Source: Caryophanales bacterium
Lineage (GTDB): Bacteria > Bacillota_I > Bacilli_A > RFN20 > CAG-288
Assembly: GCA_021621525.1 (NCBI GenBank)
Contig: JAJVUU010000030.1
Location: 1-21,153 of the forward strand
DNA length: 21,153 nucleotides
Reading direction: 5' to 3'
Each line of letters starts with the position of its first letter. The stretch's first letter is position 1. The notes under the pieces were generated by a model. The model was not told the origin of the DNA. It saw nothing but the letters and a program-made list of their open reading frames with translations, and searched no databases. The position numbers and the translations under genes are program-made. Shown piece by piece: positions 1-8,041 of the stretch.

Positions 1-1
1 A

Positions 2-499
2 TTTGCGAAAAACGGCGAAAAGATCGATAAGGAATACCGGATGCTAGGTTTCTATGCTCTGATTTCCGATAAAGAGATGACGATACCGGAAGTCATGGAA
101 CAATACAGATTAAGAGACAGAGTCGGAAAGAGCTTCATGTACATAAAAACCACTTTCCGTCTGAAGGCATTCCATACCCATTCGAACGATACGACGCTTT
201 CCAAAGTGTTCATCTGTTTCCTCGCGTCAATCATCAGAAGCGTTCTGGTCGATAGGACGAGGAAACTGAGGGAAGAGACAAAGGACACGAAGAATTACAC
301 CGTCCGTTCTTCCGTCCTGGAAATGGCAAAGATTGAGGCGACACGGACTGCATTGGGCTCCGGAAGGCGGATCAGGTATATTCTGACGAACAAACAAAAA
401 AGGATATTGCATGCATTCGATATGAAAGAAGAAGCGATTGATAAGGGGCTGGATTCCTTTAAGGACCTGGATCAGATCAAAGCTGACAAGAAGATATAG
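2..499 (+). CDS. DDE transposase, C-terminal part (5' end outside the window)
   Basis: The reading frame is open from base 2 to a stop at 497-499, so the gene starts before the window; the ATG at 41 is internal. The visible 165 residues contain a pattern typical of the end of IS4/IS1634-type DDE transposases: a Y..RD.V...F..IK segment (residues YRLRDRVGKSFMYIKT), which in this superfamily carries the last catalytic Glu region, here with Gly at the usual Glu place (RVGKSF), followed by a hydrophobic FICFLASIIRSVL helix. The protein would cut and paste its own insertion sequence. I could not identify terminal inverted repeats after the stop. The family assignment is from the C-terminal pattern only; the transposase call is fairly safe, the IS family less so. 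Whether the Gly means an inactive copy cannot be judged without the N-terminal part. Confidence 0.7.
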   Translation, partial: FAKNGEKIDKEYRMLGFYALISDKEMTIPEVMEQYRLRDRVGKSFMYIKTTFRLKAFHTHSNDTTLSKVFICFLASIIRSVLVDRTRKLREETKDTKNYTVRSSVLEMAKIEATRTALGSGRRIRYILTNKQKRILHAFDMKEEAIDKGLDSFKDLDQIKADKKI

Positions 500-646
500 C
501 TATAAAAATCTCACAAGATAAGGATAGGAATGGATGATTTGTCTATGATGCTGTCAGATGGAAAGAAAAAGAAACTTGAAAAGCCATCGTTTCATCAATA
601 TATTGCAATTGTATTTCTGAAAACGAAAGAATATCTTTGGTTTTTT

Positions 647-677
647 TTGACGAATTCGGTGCATTTGGAACTATAAT
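647..677 (+). promoter_or_regulatory. Predicted sigma-A promoter of the c-di-GMP signalling gene
   Basis: A TTGACG -35 (647-652) and a perfect TATAAT -10 (672-677) are separated by 19 bases, longer than the ideal 17. Transcription would start near 684 and give a leader of about 55 bases before the ATG at 740. The T-rich run at 641-648 overlaps the -35. Confidence 0.5.
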
Positions 678-739
678 ATGGGCAGGAATATGTTGTCTTA
701 GGTGAATTTGTATCGGCATCCCGATGGAAAGGGCAGTAT

Positions 740-2668
740 ATGCAAACTGAATATGCTTTGACGATGGACCAAGTCGAAAAGGAAATGGAATATTTCCGGA
801 AGATTTTCGATGTGGTACGAATCCTGAAGAAGAGTGAAATCGCCGGTATATGTTCCAAGGAAGATGTCCGGAAGATGACCTGCCCATGTTTTTCCTTCTG
901 GAGCAAGAAGAATCCGTGTAACAACTGCACTTCCGCAGCTGCGTTTGCTACCAAGTCCGATAAATTCAAAATCGAAGTGGCTCCGCATGGAATCTATCAG
1001 GTCATATCCCGCTACATTGAGATTGATGGTACACCCTATGTCATGGAGCTTCTCAGGGAATTTGATTTTGAAAACCTGGTGGACTTCCTTGGTGAAAAGA
1101 AGATTCTCGCTTCCCTCAGCGATTATCGTGAAAAGACTTATATCGATGGTTTGACCGGAGTCTATAACAGGCGTTTCTATGAGGAGAAGCTGAAGGATTC
1201 GGTTCTTTCTTGCGGTGTTGCCATGATCGACCTGGATGACTTCAAGGTATATAACGATGTCTATGGACATCTGGTCGGTGATTCCGTCCTTTCTCTTTTT
1301 GCAAACGAACTCAGCCGTTCTGTACGTGCCACAGACAAAGTCATACGCTATGGCGGAGATGAATTCCTGATTGTCATGCAGGGTATCCGTTCTGATGGAT
1401 TTGAAACAATTCTCCATCATATCCTGGAAAAGACCAATCAGGTTTCTCTTTCCGGATATTCCGAAATCAATTTTACCTCTTCTGTCGGTGCTACTATCTG
1501 CGTGGGTGAGACTATCGAGTCTGCCGTCAATCGTGCCGATCATCTCCTATATCGTGCCAAAATCAAAAAGAACAGCATCGTCACGGATATCGAAGGAAAG
1601 AAGCAAAGCGATGACGGAAAAACCAATATCCTTGTCGTCGATGCTGCTTATACGAACCGCGCTGTCCTTTCCTCCATTCTCAGCAATGAGTATAACGTCA
1701 TGGAGGCAGATGGCGGCCAGGCATGTATCGATGCATTGGAACAGTATGGTTCCAAGATTTCCCTTGTCCTTCTTGATATCCACATGCCGGATGTCGATGG
1801 ATTCGATGTTTTGAAATACATGAACATCCACCACTATCTGGATGACATCCCGGTCATCGCCATCACCGGTGATGAATCCGAGGCTACCATCAGGAAGGCC
1901 TATGAAATGGGTGTAGCCGACTTCATCGGCAAACCGTTTGATGCAAAGGTGGTCTATAAGAGGGTCTCCAACACCATTCATCTTTATGAAAAACAGCGAA
2001 GGCTTGTCTCGACGGTTTCAGGGAAAATCCTTGACAAGGAAAGAAGTAACCATATCCTGGTTGAAATCCTTGCCCAGGTCTCGGAATTCCGTGCAGGTCT
2101 TGGTAGGTCTCATATCAGCAACATCAACAGGATTACGGAACTTCTCCTGATCCAGCTGATGGAGAAGACGGACAGATACAATCTGACCAGAAGGGATATC
2201 TTCCTGATTTCTACCGCTTCTGCCTTGCATGACATCGGAAAGGTCGAAATCGATCCTAAGATTCTCAATAAGCCGGGGAAGCTGACGAAAGAGGAATTCG
2301 AGGAGGTCAAGAAGCACACCATCTTCGGAGCGGAGATCATCAGCAACGTCACTAAATATAAGGATGAGCCCTTGGTGAAATATGCTTATGACATCTGCCT
2401 GTATCATCATGAGAAATATGATGGAAAGGGATATCCCAAGGGGTTGAAGGGAGATGAAATCCCGATTGCTGCCCAGGTCGTATCCATTGCCGACTGCTAT
2501 GATGCCTTGACTTCCAAGAGGGTCTATAGGGAAGCCTATTCCTCTTCCAAGGCGATTTCGATGATCATGGACGTTGAGTGCGGAAAGTTCAATCCTGTCC
2601 TTCTTTCCTGTCTCATGGATATCAAGGACTTGCTGGTGAAGGATGAAAACGGAGAAATCAAAGACTGA
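740..2668 (+). CDS. GGDEF - REC - HD-GYP c-di-GMP turnover protein with Cys-rich N-terminal sensor
   Basis: This 642-residue cytosolic protein appears able both to make and to degrade cyclic di-GMP. Residues 1-115 hold a PAS-like region with a Cys cluster (C38, C48, C50, C60, C63). The GGDEF domain (about 135-285) has an intact GGDEF signature at 205-209 and an RxxD inhibitory site at 196-199 (RATD), so feedback-inhibited cyclase activity is likely. A receiver domain follows (about 295-415) with phosphoacceptor D346 (LLDIHMP), T376 and K398; the first acidic pair reads D301-A302 instead of Asp-Asp. The HD-GYP phosphodiesterase domain (about 430-632) has HD at 497-498, H526, HHE at 556-558 and the GxGYP signature at 562-566. 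No membrane segment is visible. The start ATG is preceded by AAAGGG at 728-733. A single-gene unit is likely; the nearest downstream sequence is an HPt relic. Domain calls are firm; the ligand of the Cys cluster is unknown. Confidence 0.93.
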   Translation: MQTEYALTMDQVEKEMEYFRKIFDVVRILKKSEIAGICSKEDVRKMTCPCFSFWSKKNPCNNCTSAAAFATKSDKFKIEVAPHGIYQVISRYIEIDGTPYVMELLREFDFENLVDFLGEKKILASLSDYREKTYIDGLTGVYNRRFYEEKLKDSVLSCGVAMIDLDDFKVYNDVYGHLVGDSVLSLFANELSRSVRATDKVIRYGGDEFLIVMQGIRSDGFETILHHILEKTNQVSLSGYSEINFTSSVGATICVGETIESAVNRADHLLYRAKIKKNSIVTDIEGKKQSDDGKTNILVVDAAYTNRAVLSSILSNEYNVMEADGGQACIDALEQYGSKISLVLLDIHMPDVDGFDVLKYMNIHHYLDDIPVIAITGDESEATIRKAYEMGVADFIGKPFDAKVVYKRVSNTIHLYEKQRRLVSTVSGKILDKERSNHILVEILAQVSEFRAGLGRSHISNINRITELLLIQLMEKTDRYNLTRRDIFLISTASALHDIGKVEIDPKILNKPGKLTKEEFEEVKKHTIFGAEIISNVTKYKDEPLVKYAYDICLYHHEKYDGKGYPKGLKGDEIPIAAQVVSIADCYDALTSKRVYREAYSSSKAISMIMDVECGKFNPVLLSCLMDIKDLLVKDENGEIKD

Positions 2669-2696
2669 CGTAGAAAATGCCGGATGACAATCATAG

Positions 2697-3099
2697 AATC
2701 CTATAAAAATCGGTTGTGACTTAAAAGGTGTTCTTCAGTGGCTTGGCTTGGAGAAGCTGGTCTATCACGTCGTGTTGATGTTCTTGAAGGATGATGGCTA
2801 TCTTGTCGAAGCTTTTGAAAAGAAGGACGCCGAAGAAGCTTTCCTTGCTGCGCACATTGAAGAGAGTCTGCATCAATCTTGGTTTTGACAGGCTTTATCG
2901 ATGATTCCGGATTGATGCCATACCTGTCGATATAGAGAGCAGACAGAATGTCTATATTCTTCAGGTGACCCGCTTTATGGGTCTTGATAGGGAACTTGAA
3001 GAGAAGGGCAATGAGAAGATACTCCAGGATGCTTTCCTCTATCAACGAGGGCATGTAAGTTCAGCAGCAGACCAAGGATTGTATGAACGCCCATCTTGA
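2697..3099 (+). pseudogene. Relic of a histidine phosphotransfer (HPt) domain protein
   Basis: In the frame open from 2697 the translation has the HPt look: a GCD start (2712-2720), a MFLKDDGY helix, then VEAFEKKDAEEAFLAAH with the expected phosphoacceptor His at 2853-2855. The normal continuation HTLKG is broken; dropping to another frame after 2856 gives LKRVCINLGFDRLYR, the usual HPt follow-up (LKGVAxNLGxxxLY), and then a stop. This fits a two-base loss right after the His codon. A third stretch with coding character (2896-3099) continues without a start and ends at a stop. No start codon is visible for the first part. The relic lies just behind a gene with a REC domain, so it may once have been its phosphorelay partner or the tail of a second signalling gene. 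An open frame on the opposite strand (2701-3054) has no recognisable content. Confidence 0.6.
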
Positions 3100-3230
3100 A
3101 AGCCGATAGAATTCATTCCCCTGGAAAGGATGATGCGAAACCTTGAAAACAGGGCAAGCCTTAGACTGAAAAATCAGGATTGATGAAGCAGCCTCTCATA
3201 AGACAATCTTATCATCCTAGAATAAAATGA
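3100..3230. other. Intergenic remainder, nothing recognised
   Basis: Between the HPt relic and the terminator I see no gene, promoter or repeat that I can support. Confidence 0.4.
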
Positions 3231-3260
3231 AGCCTGGCTGTTATTGTGGCCAGGCTTTTT
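3231..3260. terminator. Probably bidirectional rho-independent terminator
   Basis: A perfect 8-bp stem AGCCTGGC (3231-3238) / GCCAGGCT (3249-3256) with a 10-base loop is followed on the plus strand by TTTT and on the minus strand by a T-rich TCATTTTATT. It sits 7 bases behind the stop of the minus-strand GT2 gene, so its main job is probably to end that transcript, while also stopping plus-strand readthrough. Confidence 0.85.
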
Positions 3261-3266
3261 GAACGC

Positions 3267-4832
3267 TCAGTTTTTCTTCTTCCACCAGTTGCCCTGATAT
3301 CGTCTTTGATCTCTTTCGGATGCTTCGAAAGTACGTCTGATTTCTCTCTTTTCCGGAAGAGGAGTGAGGATAATCGTCTCTGAAGGATTTCTTTTGGCAA
3401 CTTTCCATTTTGCCTTTGTCAATACACCAAGCACGTTGCATAGTCCGTAGGCGAAGGTGAAGATAGGGGATAGGAGGATTCCTTTCCACATGCCTTCCAG
3501 TTTCCAGGAGAGACCAAGTTTGAGATGGTCCATCATGAGGGCGACATAGGATTGGAAGATGCAGAAGACAATCAATGCTATGATGACCTGCACAGCCATG
3601 GCCAAGAGACCATAGAAGGCCTGACTTGCTGCCCAGGAGGTGAAGGAGGACATGCTTCCCTGGAAGACGTGGACCTGGTTGAAGATGACAGACTGATATA
3701 AGCCCTGTGCATTGGTGAAGATGATGTTTGCCGTCGGTAAAGTGGTGAACTGGAAGACATTGGCCAAGGAATAAAGGTCAAAGGTGAAGAACTGAGGGGA
3801 GAATATGTGGATTCCGTTCATTTCCAGAAGCATGAGTATGGCATAGGAAGCATAGTAGAGCGGAAACCAGGTGAAGCAGATGACGGATATCGGATTGAAA
3901 CCTATCTGGAGGAGTATGTCAAGATACATTGGATTGCCTGTTCTTAGGAAGGCTATCACCATCTTCCATCCGTCGGTGAAGAACAGCTTTGTCAGGGAAC
4001 CTCCTAGACGGGTAAGCCTCTTTCTTGTGTCGGCAAAGGATGAGGGCTGGTCTTCATAGACGATGGCATCCGTATTGAAATAGATCTTGTATCCGTCAAA
4101 TAGTCTGTTGAAGGTGAATTCGGCGTCTTCGGCCATGGACATGGAGTCCCAGCCGTCCATCTTTTCCATGACTTCCCTTGTCATGGTAAGACCAGGGCCT
4201 GGCATCATGGCGGTGGAATGGACGAGCTGCCTGAAACGGTTCTGGATGCTGGAATCCTTGGCGTAGAAGATGGCAGACTGCTCTGTCCACAGGTTCTGTC
4301 TCAGGTTGCTTGCGGCTTCGTAGGCTCTGACGATCTTGGCGCCATGGCAGATGGAATTGTTCATCTCCATAAGGAAGGTAGGACATAGGATGTTGTCGGC
4401 ATCGATCCTGACAAGAAAATCGAAGTCAGGTTCCCTTTGAAGAATCTCCCTGGCTGCATATCTTAAAGGATAGGCGACACACCGATGTCTTGGATCAGGA
4501 TCGTCAAGGACGAGCACTTCGGCTCCGGCTTTCTTTGCGTTTTCATAGGTCTTGTCCTTGCAGTTGTGACAGCAGACATAGATTTTGTATTTATCTTTGG
4601 GATAGTCCAGCTCATGAAGGTGGTGGATGGTGTTTGCGATGACATCCTCTTCGTTGTGGGCGCATATGAGGATGATGGCTTTCTTTTCCGTATCGGCTTT
4701 TTTCCAATGCTTCCTGGGAAGCCAGAAGAACAGATAGAAGATGCCTTGGGGAAGGAACTGGAGCGTGACAAGGATGATGGCAGCGAAGTTGATGTAGTAG
4801 AAGACGATATATAGCCAATCGATTGATTTCAT
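3267..4832 (-). CDS. Membrane-bound family 2 glycosyltransferase
   Basis: This 521-residue protein is a GT-A fold enzyme flanked by membrane helices, the layout of hyaluronan/cellulose/poly-GlcNAc synthases. An N-terminal helix (about 8-38) precedes the catalytic domain. Visible motifs are ICAHNEE (56-62), the metal-binding DAD at 144-146 within RIDADN, and AED at 234-236 in the position of the TED/ED catalytic motif. The QxxRW product-binding motif is replaced by RKRLTRLGG (270-278). Several hydrophobic segments follow (about 305-340, 405-435, 450-472), and the tail is strongly basic and aromatic (RYQGNWWKKKN). It would use a nucleotide sugar on the cytosolic side to build a surface polysaccharide or glycolipid head group; donor and product cannot be read from sequence. 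It follows the galactosidase operon in the same direction after a terminator and has its own weak promoter. Confidence 0.88.
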   Translation of the reverse strand: MKSIDWLYIVFYYINFAAIILVTLQFLPQGIFYLFFWLPRKHWKKADTEKKAIILICAHNEEDVIANTIHHLHELDYPKDKYKIYVCCHNCKDKTYENAKKAGAEVLVLDDPDPRHRCVAYPLRYAAREILQREPDFDFLVRIDADNILCPTFLMEMNNSICHGAKIVRAYEAASNLRQNLWTEQSAIFYAKDSSIQNRFRQLVHSTAMMPGPGLTMTREVMEKMDGWDSMSMAEDAEFTFNRLFDGYKIYFNTDAIVYEDQPSSFADTRKRLTRLGGSLTKLFFTDGWKMVIAFLRTGNPMYLDILLQIGFNPISVICFTWFPLYYASYAILMLLEMNGIHIFSPQFFTFDLYSLANVFQFTTLPTANIIFTNAQGLYQSVIFNQVHVFQGSMSSFTSWAASQAFYGLLAMAVQVIIALIVFCIFQSYVALMMDHLKLGLSWKLEGMWKGILLSPIFTFAYGLCNVLGVLTKAKWKVAKRNPSETIILTPLPEKREIRRTFEASERDQRRYQGNWWKKKN

Positions 4833-4883
4833 GGATGGAACTTTCCTTTTTGAATGATCCTGTTTGGGTTTCAGACTTCAATG

Positions 4884-4912
4884 ATTCTAATACAGATAAC
4901 TCATATTCCCAA
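4884..4912 (-). promoter_or_regulatory. Predicted promoter of the GT2 gene
   Basis: On the minus strand TTGGGA (4912-4907) and TAGAAT (4889-4884) are separated by exactly 17 bases. The -10 matches consensus at 5 of 6 and the -35 at 4 of 6. It lies between the upstream operon's terminator and the GT2 start at 4832, so the gene can be expressed independently. A GGAAAG Shine-Dalgarno lies 8 bases before the ATG. Confidence 0.45.
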
Positions 4913-4933
4913 ATGAATTTGTTTTCGGATACG

Positions 4934-4961
4934 AAAAAAGCCGTCTTTCCGGAACGGCTTT
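4934..4961 (-). terminator. Rho-independent terminator of the tetR-GPH-GH36-GT operon
   Basis: On the minus strand AAAGCCGT (4961-4954) pairs with ACGGCTTT (4944-4937), 8 bp with a 9-base loop, and the second arm runs into TTT to give six T in a row. It is 38 bases behind the GT-B stop and reads in the operon's direction. Confidence 0.85.
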
Positions 4962-4998
4962 CCAAGGTGCGATGATGAAAGTCAGAGGAACTGTCTGA

Positions 4999-6435
4999 CT
5001 ATTCTCTTCCTTTGACGGCCAGCCTTACACATTCATAGGCTCCGTCATAATACCCCTGTTCTTTGAGGACGTCTATGCGCTTTATCATGTGGATGAGAAT
5101 CTCTTTGTCCTCAATCATCTTATATAGCATCTGGTGCATCGATTCCTTGTCAGGGCATTCCATGGTGGCATCGCCGATTTCAGCACCATATCTGGCACCA
5201 TAGACCTCATGTCCGCCGATATGTCTCATGAAGATCTTCGGAATGGGGTAGAAGGTCAGTTCACTCGGCTTTGTGACCATGAGGTCGCAGTGTCTCATGA
5301 GAAGATTCGTGGAATAGACGGCTTCAAAGATGTTTTCATTGAAGATGCAGTGGATGCCTTCGATTCTTTTTCCGTCCATGGCTTCGACAAAAGACAGAAG
5401 GTCATCATATCGGTTGAAGAAATTGATGCTTTGGAAATCCTTGACTTTCTTCTTCATGAACTCATAGACGTCCAGATGGTCGCCGAAGTTGATGAACAGG
5501 CTGACCTTCTCTTCCTTGACATAGTGAAGGAGATATCTGACCATGTCTAAGAAGAAATCACCGCCTGCCCCAGCTCCTCCGACGGTAAGAAGGATACGAA
5601 GAGGTTCTTTTCCACAGATTCTTGCTATCCTTCTTTGATTGTCTTCCTTCAGGTTGCTGACAAGTTCATGGTCGACATAGTGACCGACCATTTTCAAGTC
5701 GCTCTCCGGCAATGAACGGAGTCTTCCTTTGGCAAAACCGTTGAGCGTCTTATATCCAAGGTAGGCAAAGGGAGTCTGCACCGTATGGATGGCACCTTCA
5801 CTGAGATGGAGAGCCATCGGCCAGTTGTCCGGAATCGCATTGACGACATGGCTCATGCCGGCATGGATGGCTGCCTGGCTAGGCCATACATGGGTGCCGA
5901 TATAGGGCATGTCTTTGGGGATGTTTCTGAAGATGGGAACGAGATTCTCACTGTTTTTCTGATCGACGGCATTGTAGGTCAGCTTTTTGAATCCATCCCG
6001 GTTGAGGGGTTCCCAGACGAAATGATTGAACAGACGGCTCTTCTGGGATATCCTGGAAGCTAAGGAATAGAGGTCGTTCTGATAACGGATCATCTTGGAA
6101 CCGGTGGCATCGAAGCTTGCCAAATCCAGCCATAGAGGTTCGTATCCCAAGGCTTTGGCACAGCTTGCCATGGCGATGCTGATCCGATAATGGCCAAAGC
6201 CCATGCGGATGTTTCCGACGATGAGACCATTCTTGGGAAATTCTTCGTTGTGATCCTTGAAGACGATGTTTCTTGCCTGTAGGAAGGACAGGCTGTCTAT
6301 TTTTTCAAAGCCGAGCTTATAGTCCTTGTTGGAATCGTCGGTGAATTTCTTCAGATATTTCTTTTTGCTTTTCTCAGCTTTCCTGATCGTCCTCTTATCG
6401 ATAGGGTTTCCAAAGATGATGCTTGTCTTATCCAT
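4999..6435 (-). CDS. GT-B fold glycosyltransferase, related to MurG/MGDG-synthase (GT28-like)
   Basis: This 478-residue protein has no signal peptide or clear membrane span and a very basic first 30 residues, which may favour membrane surface binding. GNIRMGFGHYRIS (74-86) resembles the glycine-rich loop after the first beta strand of GT28 enzymes (MurG, UgtP, MGDG synthase). LLTVGGAGAGGDFF (282-295) looks like the opening of the C-terminal Rossmann half. DLMVTKPSELTFYPIP (384-399) corresponds to the donor-binding segment in which this superfamily reads D..V.K.GG.T..E; here the usual GG is SE, and a further GGHE..GARYGAEIGDA follows at 407-423. By family analogy it transfers a sugar from a nucleotide donor to a lipid or lipid-linked acceptor at the cytosolic membrane face. 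The ATG has GAAAGGAG upstream and overlaps the galactosidase stop by 8 bases, so translation is coupled. The fold call is good; the substrate is unknown and the family may lack a characterised member. Confidence 0.7.
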   Translation of the reverse strand: MDKTSIIFGNPIDKRTIRKAEKSKKKYLKKFTDDSNKDYKLGFEKIDSLSFLQARNIVFKDHNEEFPKNGLIVGNIRMGFGHYRISIAMASCAKALGYEPLWLDLASFDATGSKMIRYQNDLYSLASRISQKSRLFNHFVWEPLNRDGFKKLTYNAVDQKNSENLVPIFRNIPKDMPYIGTHVWPSQAAIHAGMSHVVNAIPDNWPMALHLSEGAIHTVQTPFAYLGYKTLNGFAKGRLRSLPESDLKMVGHYVDHELVSNLKEDNQRRIARICGKEPLRILLTVGGAGAGGDFFLDMVRYLLHYVKEEKVSLFINFGDHLDVYEFMKKKVKDFQSINFFNRYDDLLSFVEAMDGKRIEGIHCIFNENIFEAVYSTNLLMRHCDLMVTKPSELTFYPIPKIFMRHIGGHEVYGARYGAEIGDATMECPDKESMHQMLYKMIEDKEILIHMIKRIDVLKEQGYYDGAYECVRLAVKGRE

Positions 6436-8041
6436 GGATGAGAACTCCTTTCTTTGAATCGTAGATCATCTTGTGCTCTTTTCCTTCAAGAAGGAAGATG
6501 AGCCTGACGTATCTTTTTTCAGTCTCGATTGAAATCAGTCTTGCTTCTTCCAGCTTTCTTGCTTCTTTAAGCAAGCGTTTCTTTTCTTCGTCGTAGCTGC
6601 TCACATCATCGGAAGTGAAAAAGAGAGAACCGCAAAGGTGGTTGATGAAAAGAATGGCTTCCTTCTGCCGTTTATTCAGATGGATGTTGTCATCCCTCAA
6701 CAGGTATACATCCGGATCGTTGAGGAAGACAAATCCATCGAGATGGGACCGGTAGATGGTGTTGAGGATAGTGACTTTGGTCGAAATCCTTTCCCTGTGC
6801 ATGAAACGCATATAGAAGACATCATCAAAACGTAATGAGACATCAGGACCGATCCTGCAGTAATCGACGTTTCCAAAGGCGTTAACAAGGGGAACTCCAC
6901 ATCCAAGGATCAATCTGTCCTTCAAAACAACACGTAAAAATTCCATGGCTTCTTCCATAAGCTGACTTCTCGTTCTGGTCCTATCCTTGATGAGGGTTAT
7001 TGCATAAAGGAAATCCAGCTTGAAGAAATCAAATTGAAATTCGTTCATGTATTTCATAAGCACCGAACGTATATATTCCTTGACGCAGTCTTTTCTAAAG
7101 TCCAATACGGCCTGATGGGACCAGTTGCATCCTGCAAAGACGGGCTTTCCTTCTTCCATATATAGGAATTCCGGATGCTCTTTGAACAACTGGCTGTCTT
7201 TTTCGGCGACAAAGGGAGCAAGCCAGATACCTGCCTTGAGACCTTTCTGATGGATCCTTTCGACCAGTGGCAACAGGCCAGTGGGAAATTTCTTTTCGTC
7301 AGGGAAAAGCCAGTCACCTACATGTGTTTCGAATCCGTCATCGATCTGAAACAGATCATAGGAATCTTTGTTGATTCCTTCCAGGTCTTTCAGAAGGATG
7401 TCCTGATTGATGTCTTGGTAATGGTTGTACCATGAGGTATATCCTTTCAGCCTATCTGCCTTGGAAGAAGAGAATGCACTCAGGTATTCCTTTAGGACGT
7501 CATCCTTGCTTCCTGTGAACATGACGTAGTCAAAAAGGACGAATTCCTTGTCGATGGCAAGATCCTTTACGTCGCTTTCAAGGATGATCTTGTTTTCCTT
7601 AGGAAGGTGACGGATGACAAGATAGGCATTCCTGAAGTTATAGGATCCTACCAGGAATGTTTCCTTCTTCCCCTTGATGTAGGAGTAGGTGAAGCCATGC
7701 AGGCTTCCTTTCTGGTATTTTACGAAGTCATAGTCACCATAGGCATTGAAGTGGTAGGCATGGACCAAGGACTTCGGCAGATGGTTGATACCCTTCATCC
7801 TTTGATGAATCCTGAATTCCCTGCTATCCGTCCATGACTGGAAGCCGTTCAGATAGATGAGGTCGTCTTTTACATAGGCATGCCTAAGCGCGATATGGGC
7901 ACTTTTCAGAACGAGAGGATGCTTGGGAAGGATTTTGATGATGGCCCTGTTTTGGTCGGTGATGGATGTTATCTTGTAGTCATCGTTTTCATCCGCTTCG
8001 GAAATGAAGCTTTGATTGTCTTTGCTATAGCTGATCTGCAT
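6428..8041 (-). CDS. GH36-type alpha-galactosidase
   Basis: This 537-residue protein is a clan GH-D glycosidase that removes terminal alpha-galactose by a retaining mechanism. The N-terminal beta-sandwich (about 1-190) includes LNGFQSW (64-70). The TIM barrel starts near YTSWYNHY (201-208) and shows FQIDDGFETHVGDWL (231-245), KAGIWLAPFVAEKDS (269-283), the nucleophile region FFKLDF with D343, and RIGPD with D400 as probable acid/base. There is no signal peptide, so it acts in the cytosol on an imported galactoside. It is shorter than the classical tetrameric GH36 enzymes (about 720 residues) and nearer in size to the compact GalA of Thermotoga. Its start overlaps the transporter stop by 17 bases and its stop overlaps the next glycosyltransferase by 8, placing it in the TetR-controlled operon. 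Specificity for alpha-galactose rather than alpha-N-acetylgalactosamine is inferred, not proven. Confidence 0.88.
   Translation of the reverse strand: MQISYSKDNQSFISEADENDDYKITSITDQNRAIIKILPKHPLVLKSAHIALRHAYVKDDLIYLNGFQSWTDSREFRIHQRMKGINHLPKSLVHAYHFNAYGDYDFVKYQKGSLHGFTYSYIKGKKETFLVGSYNFRNAYLVIRHLPKENKIILESDVKDLAIDKEFVLFDYVMFTGSKDDVLKEYLSAFSSSKADRLKGYTSWYNHYQDINQDILLKDLEGINKDSYDLFQIDDGFETHVGDWLFPDEKKFPTGLLPLVERIHQKGLKAGIWLAPFVAEKDSQLFKEHPEFLYMEEGKPVFAGCNWSHQAVLDFRKDCVKEYIRSVLMKYMNEFQFDFFKLDFLYAITLIKDRTRTRSQLMEEAMEFLRVVLKDRLILGCGVPLVNAFGNVDYCRIGPDVSLRFDDVFYMRFMHRERISTKVTILNTIYRSHLDGFVFLNDPDVYLLRDDNIHLNKRQKEAILFINHLCGSLFFTSDDVSSYDEEKKRLLKEARKLEEARLISIETEKRYVRLIFLLEGKEHKMIYDSKKGVLIHG

Noticed and set aside
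698..1543. 281-codon open frame on the minus strand
   Set aside because: It lies wholly opposite the GGDEF-REC-HD-GYP gene, shows no family motif, and is explained by codon bias of the real gene.
2701..3054. 117-codon minus-strand open frame in the gap behind the c-di-GMP gene
   Set aside because: Low-complexity Arg/Ser/Thr-rich translation without a ribosome site; the plus strand of the same stretch carries the HPt relic.
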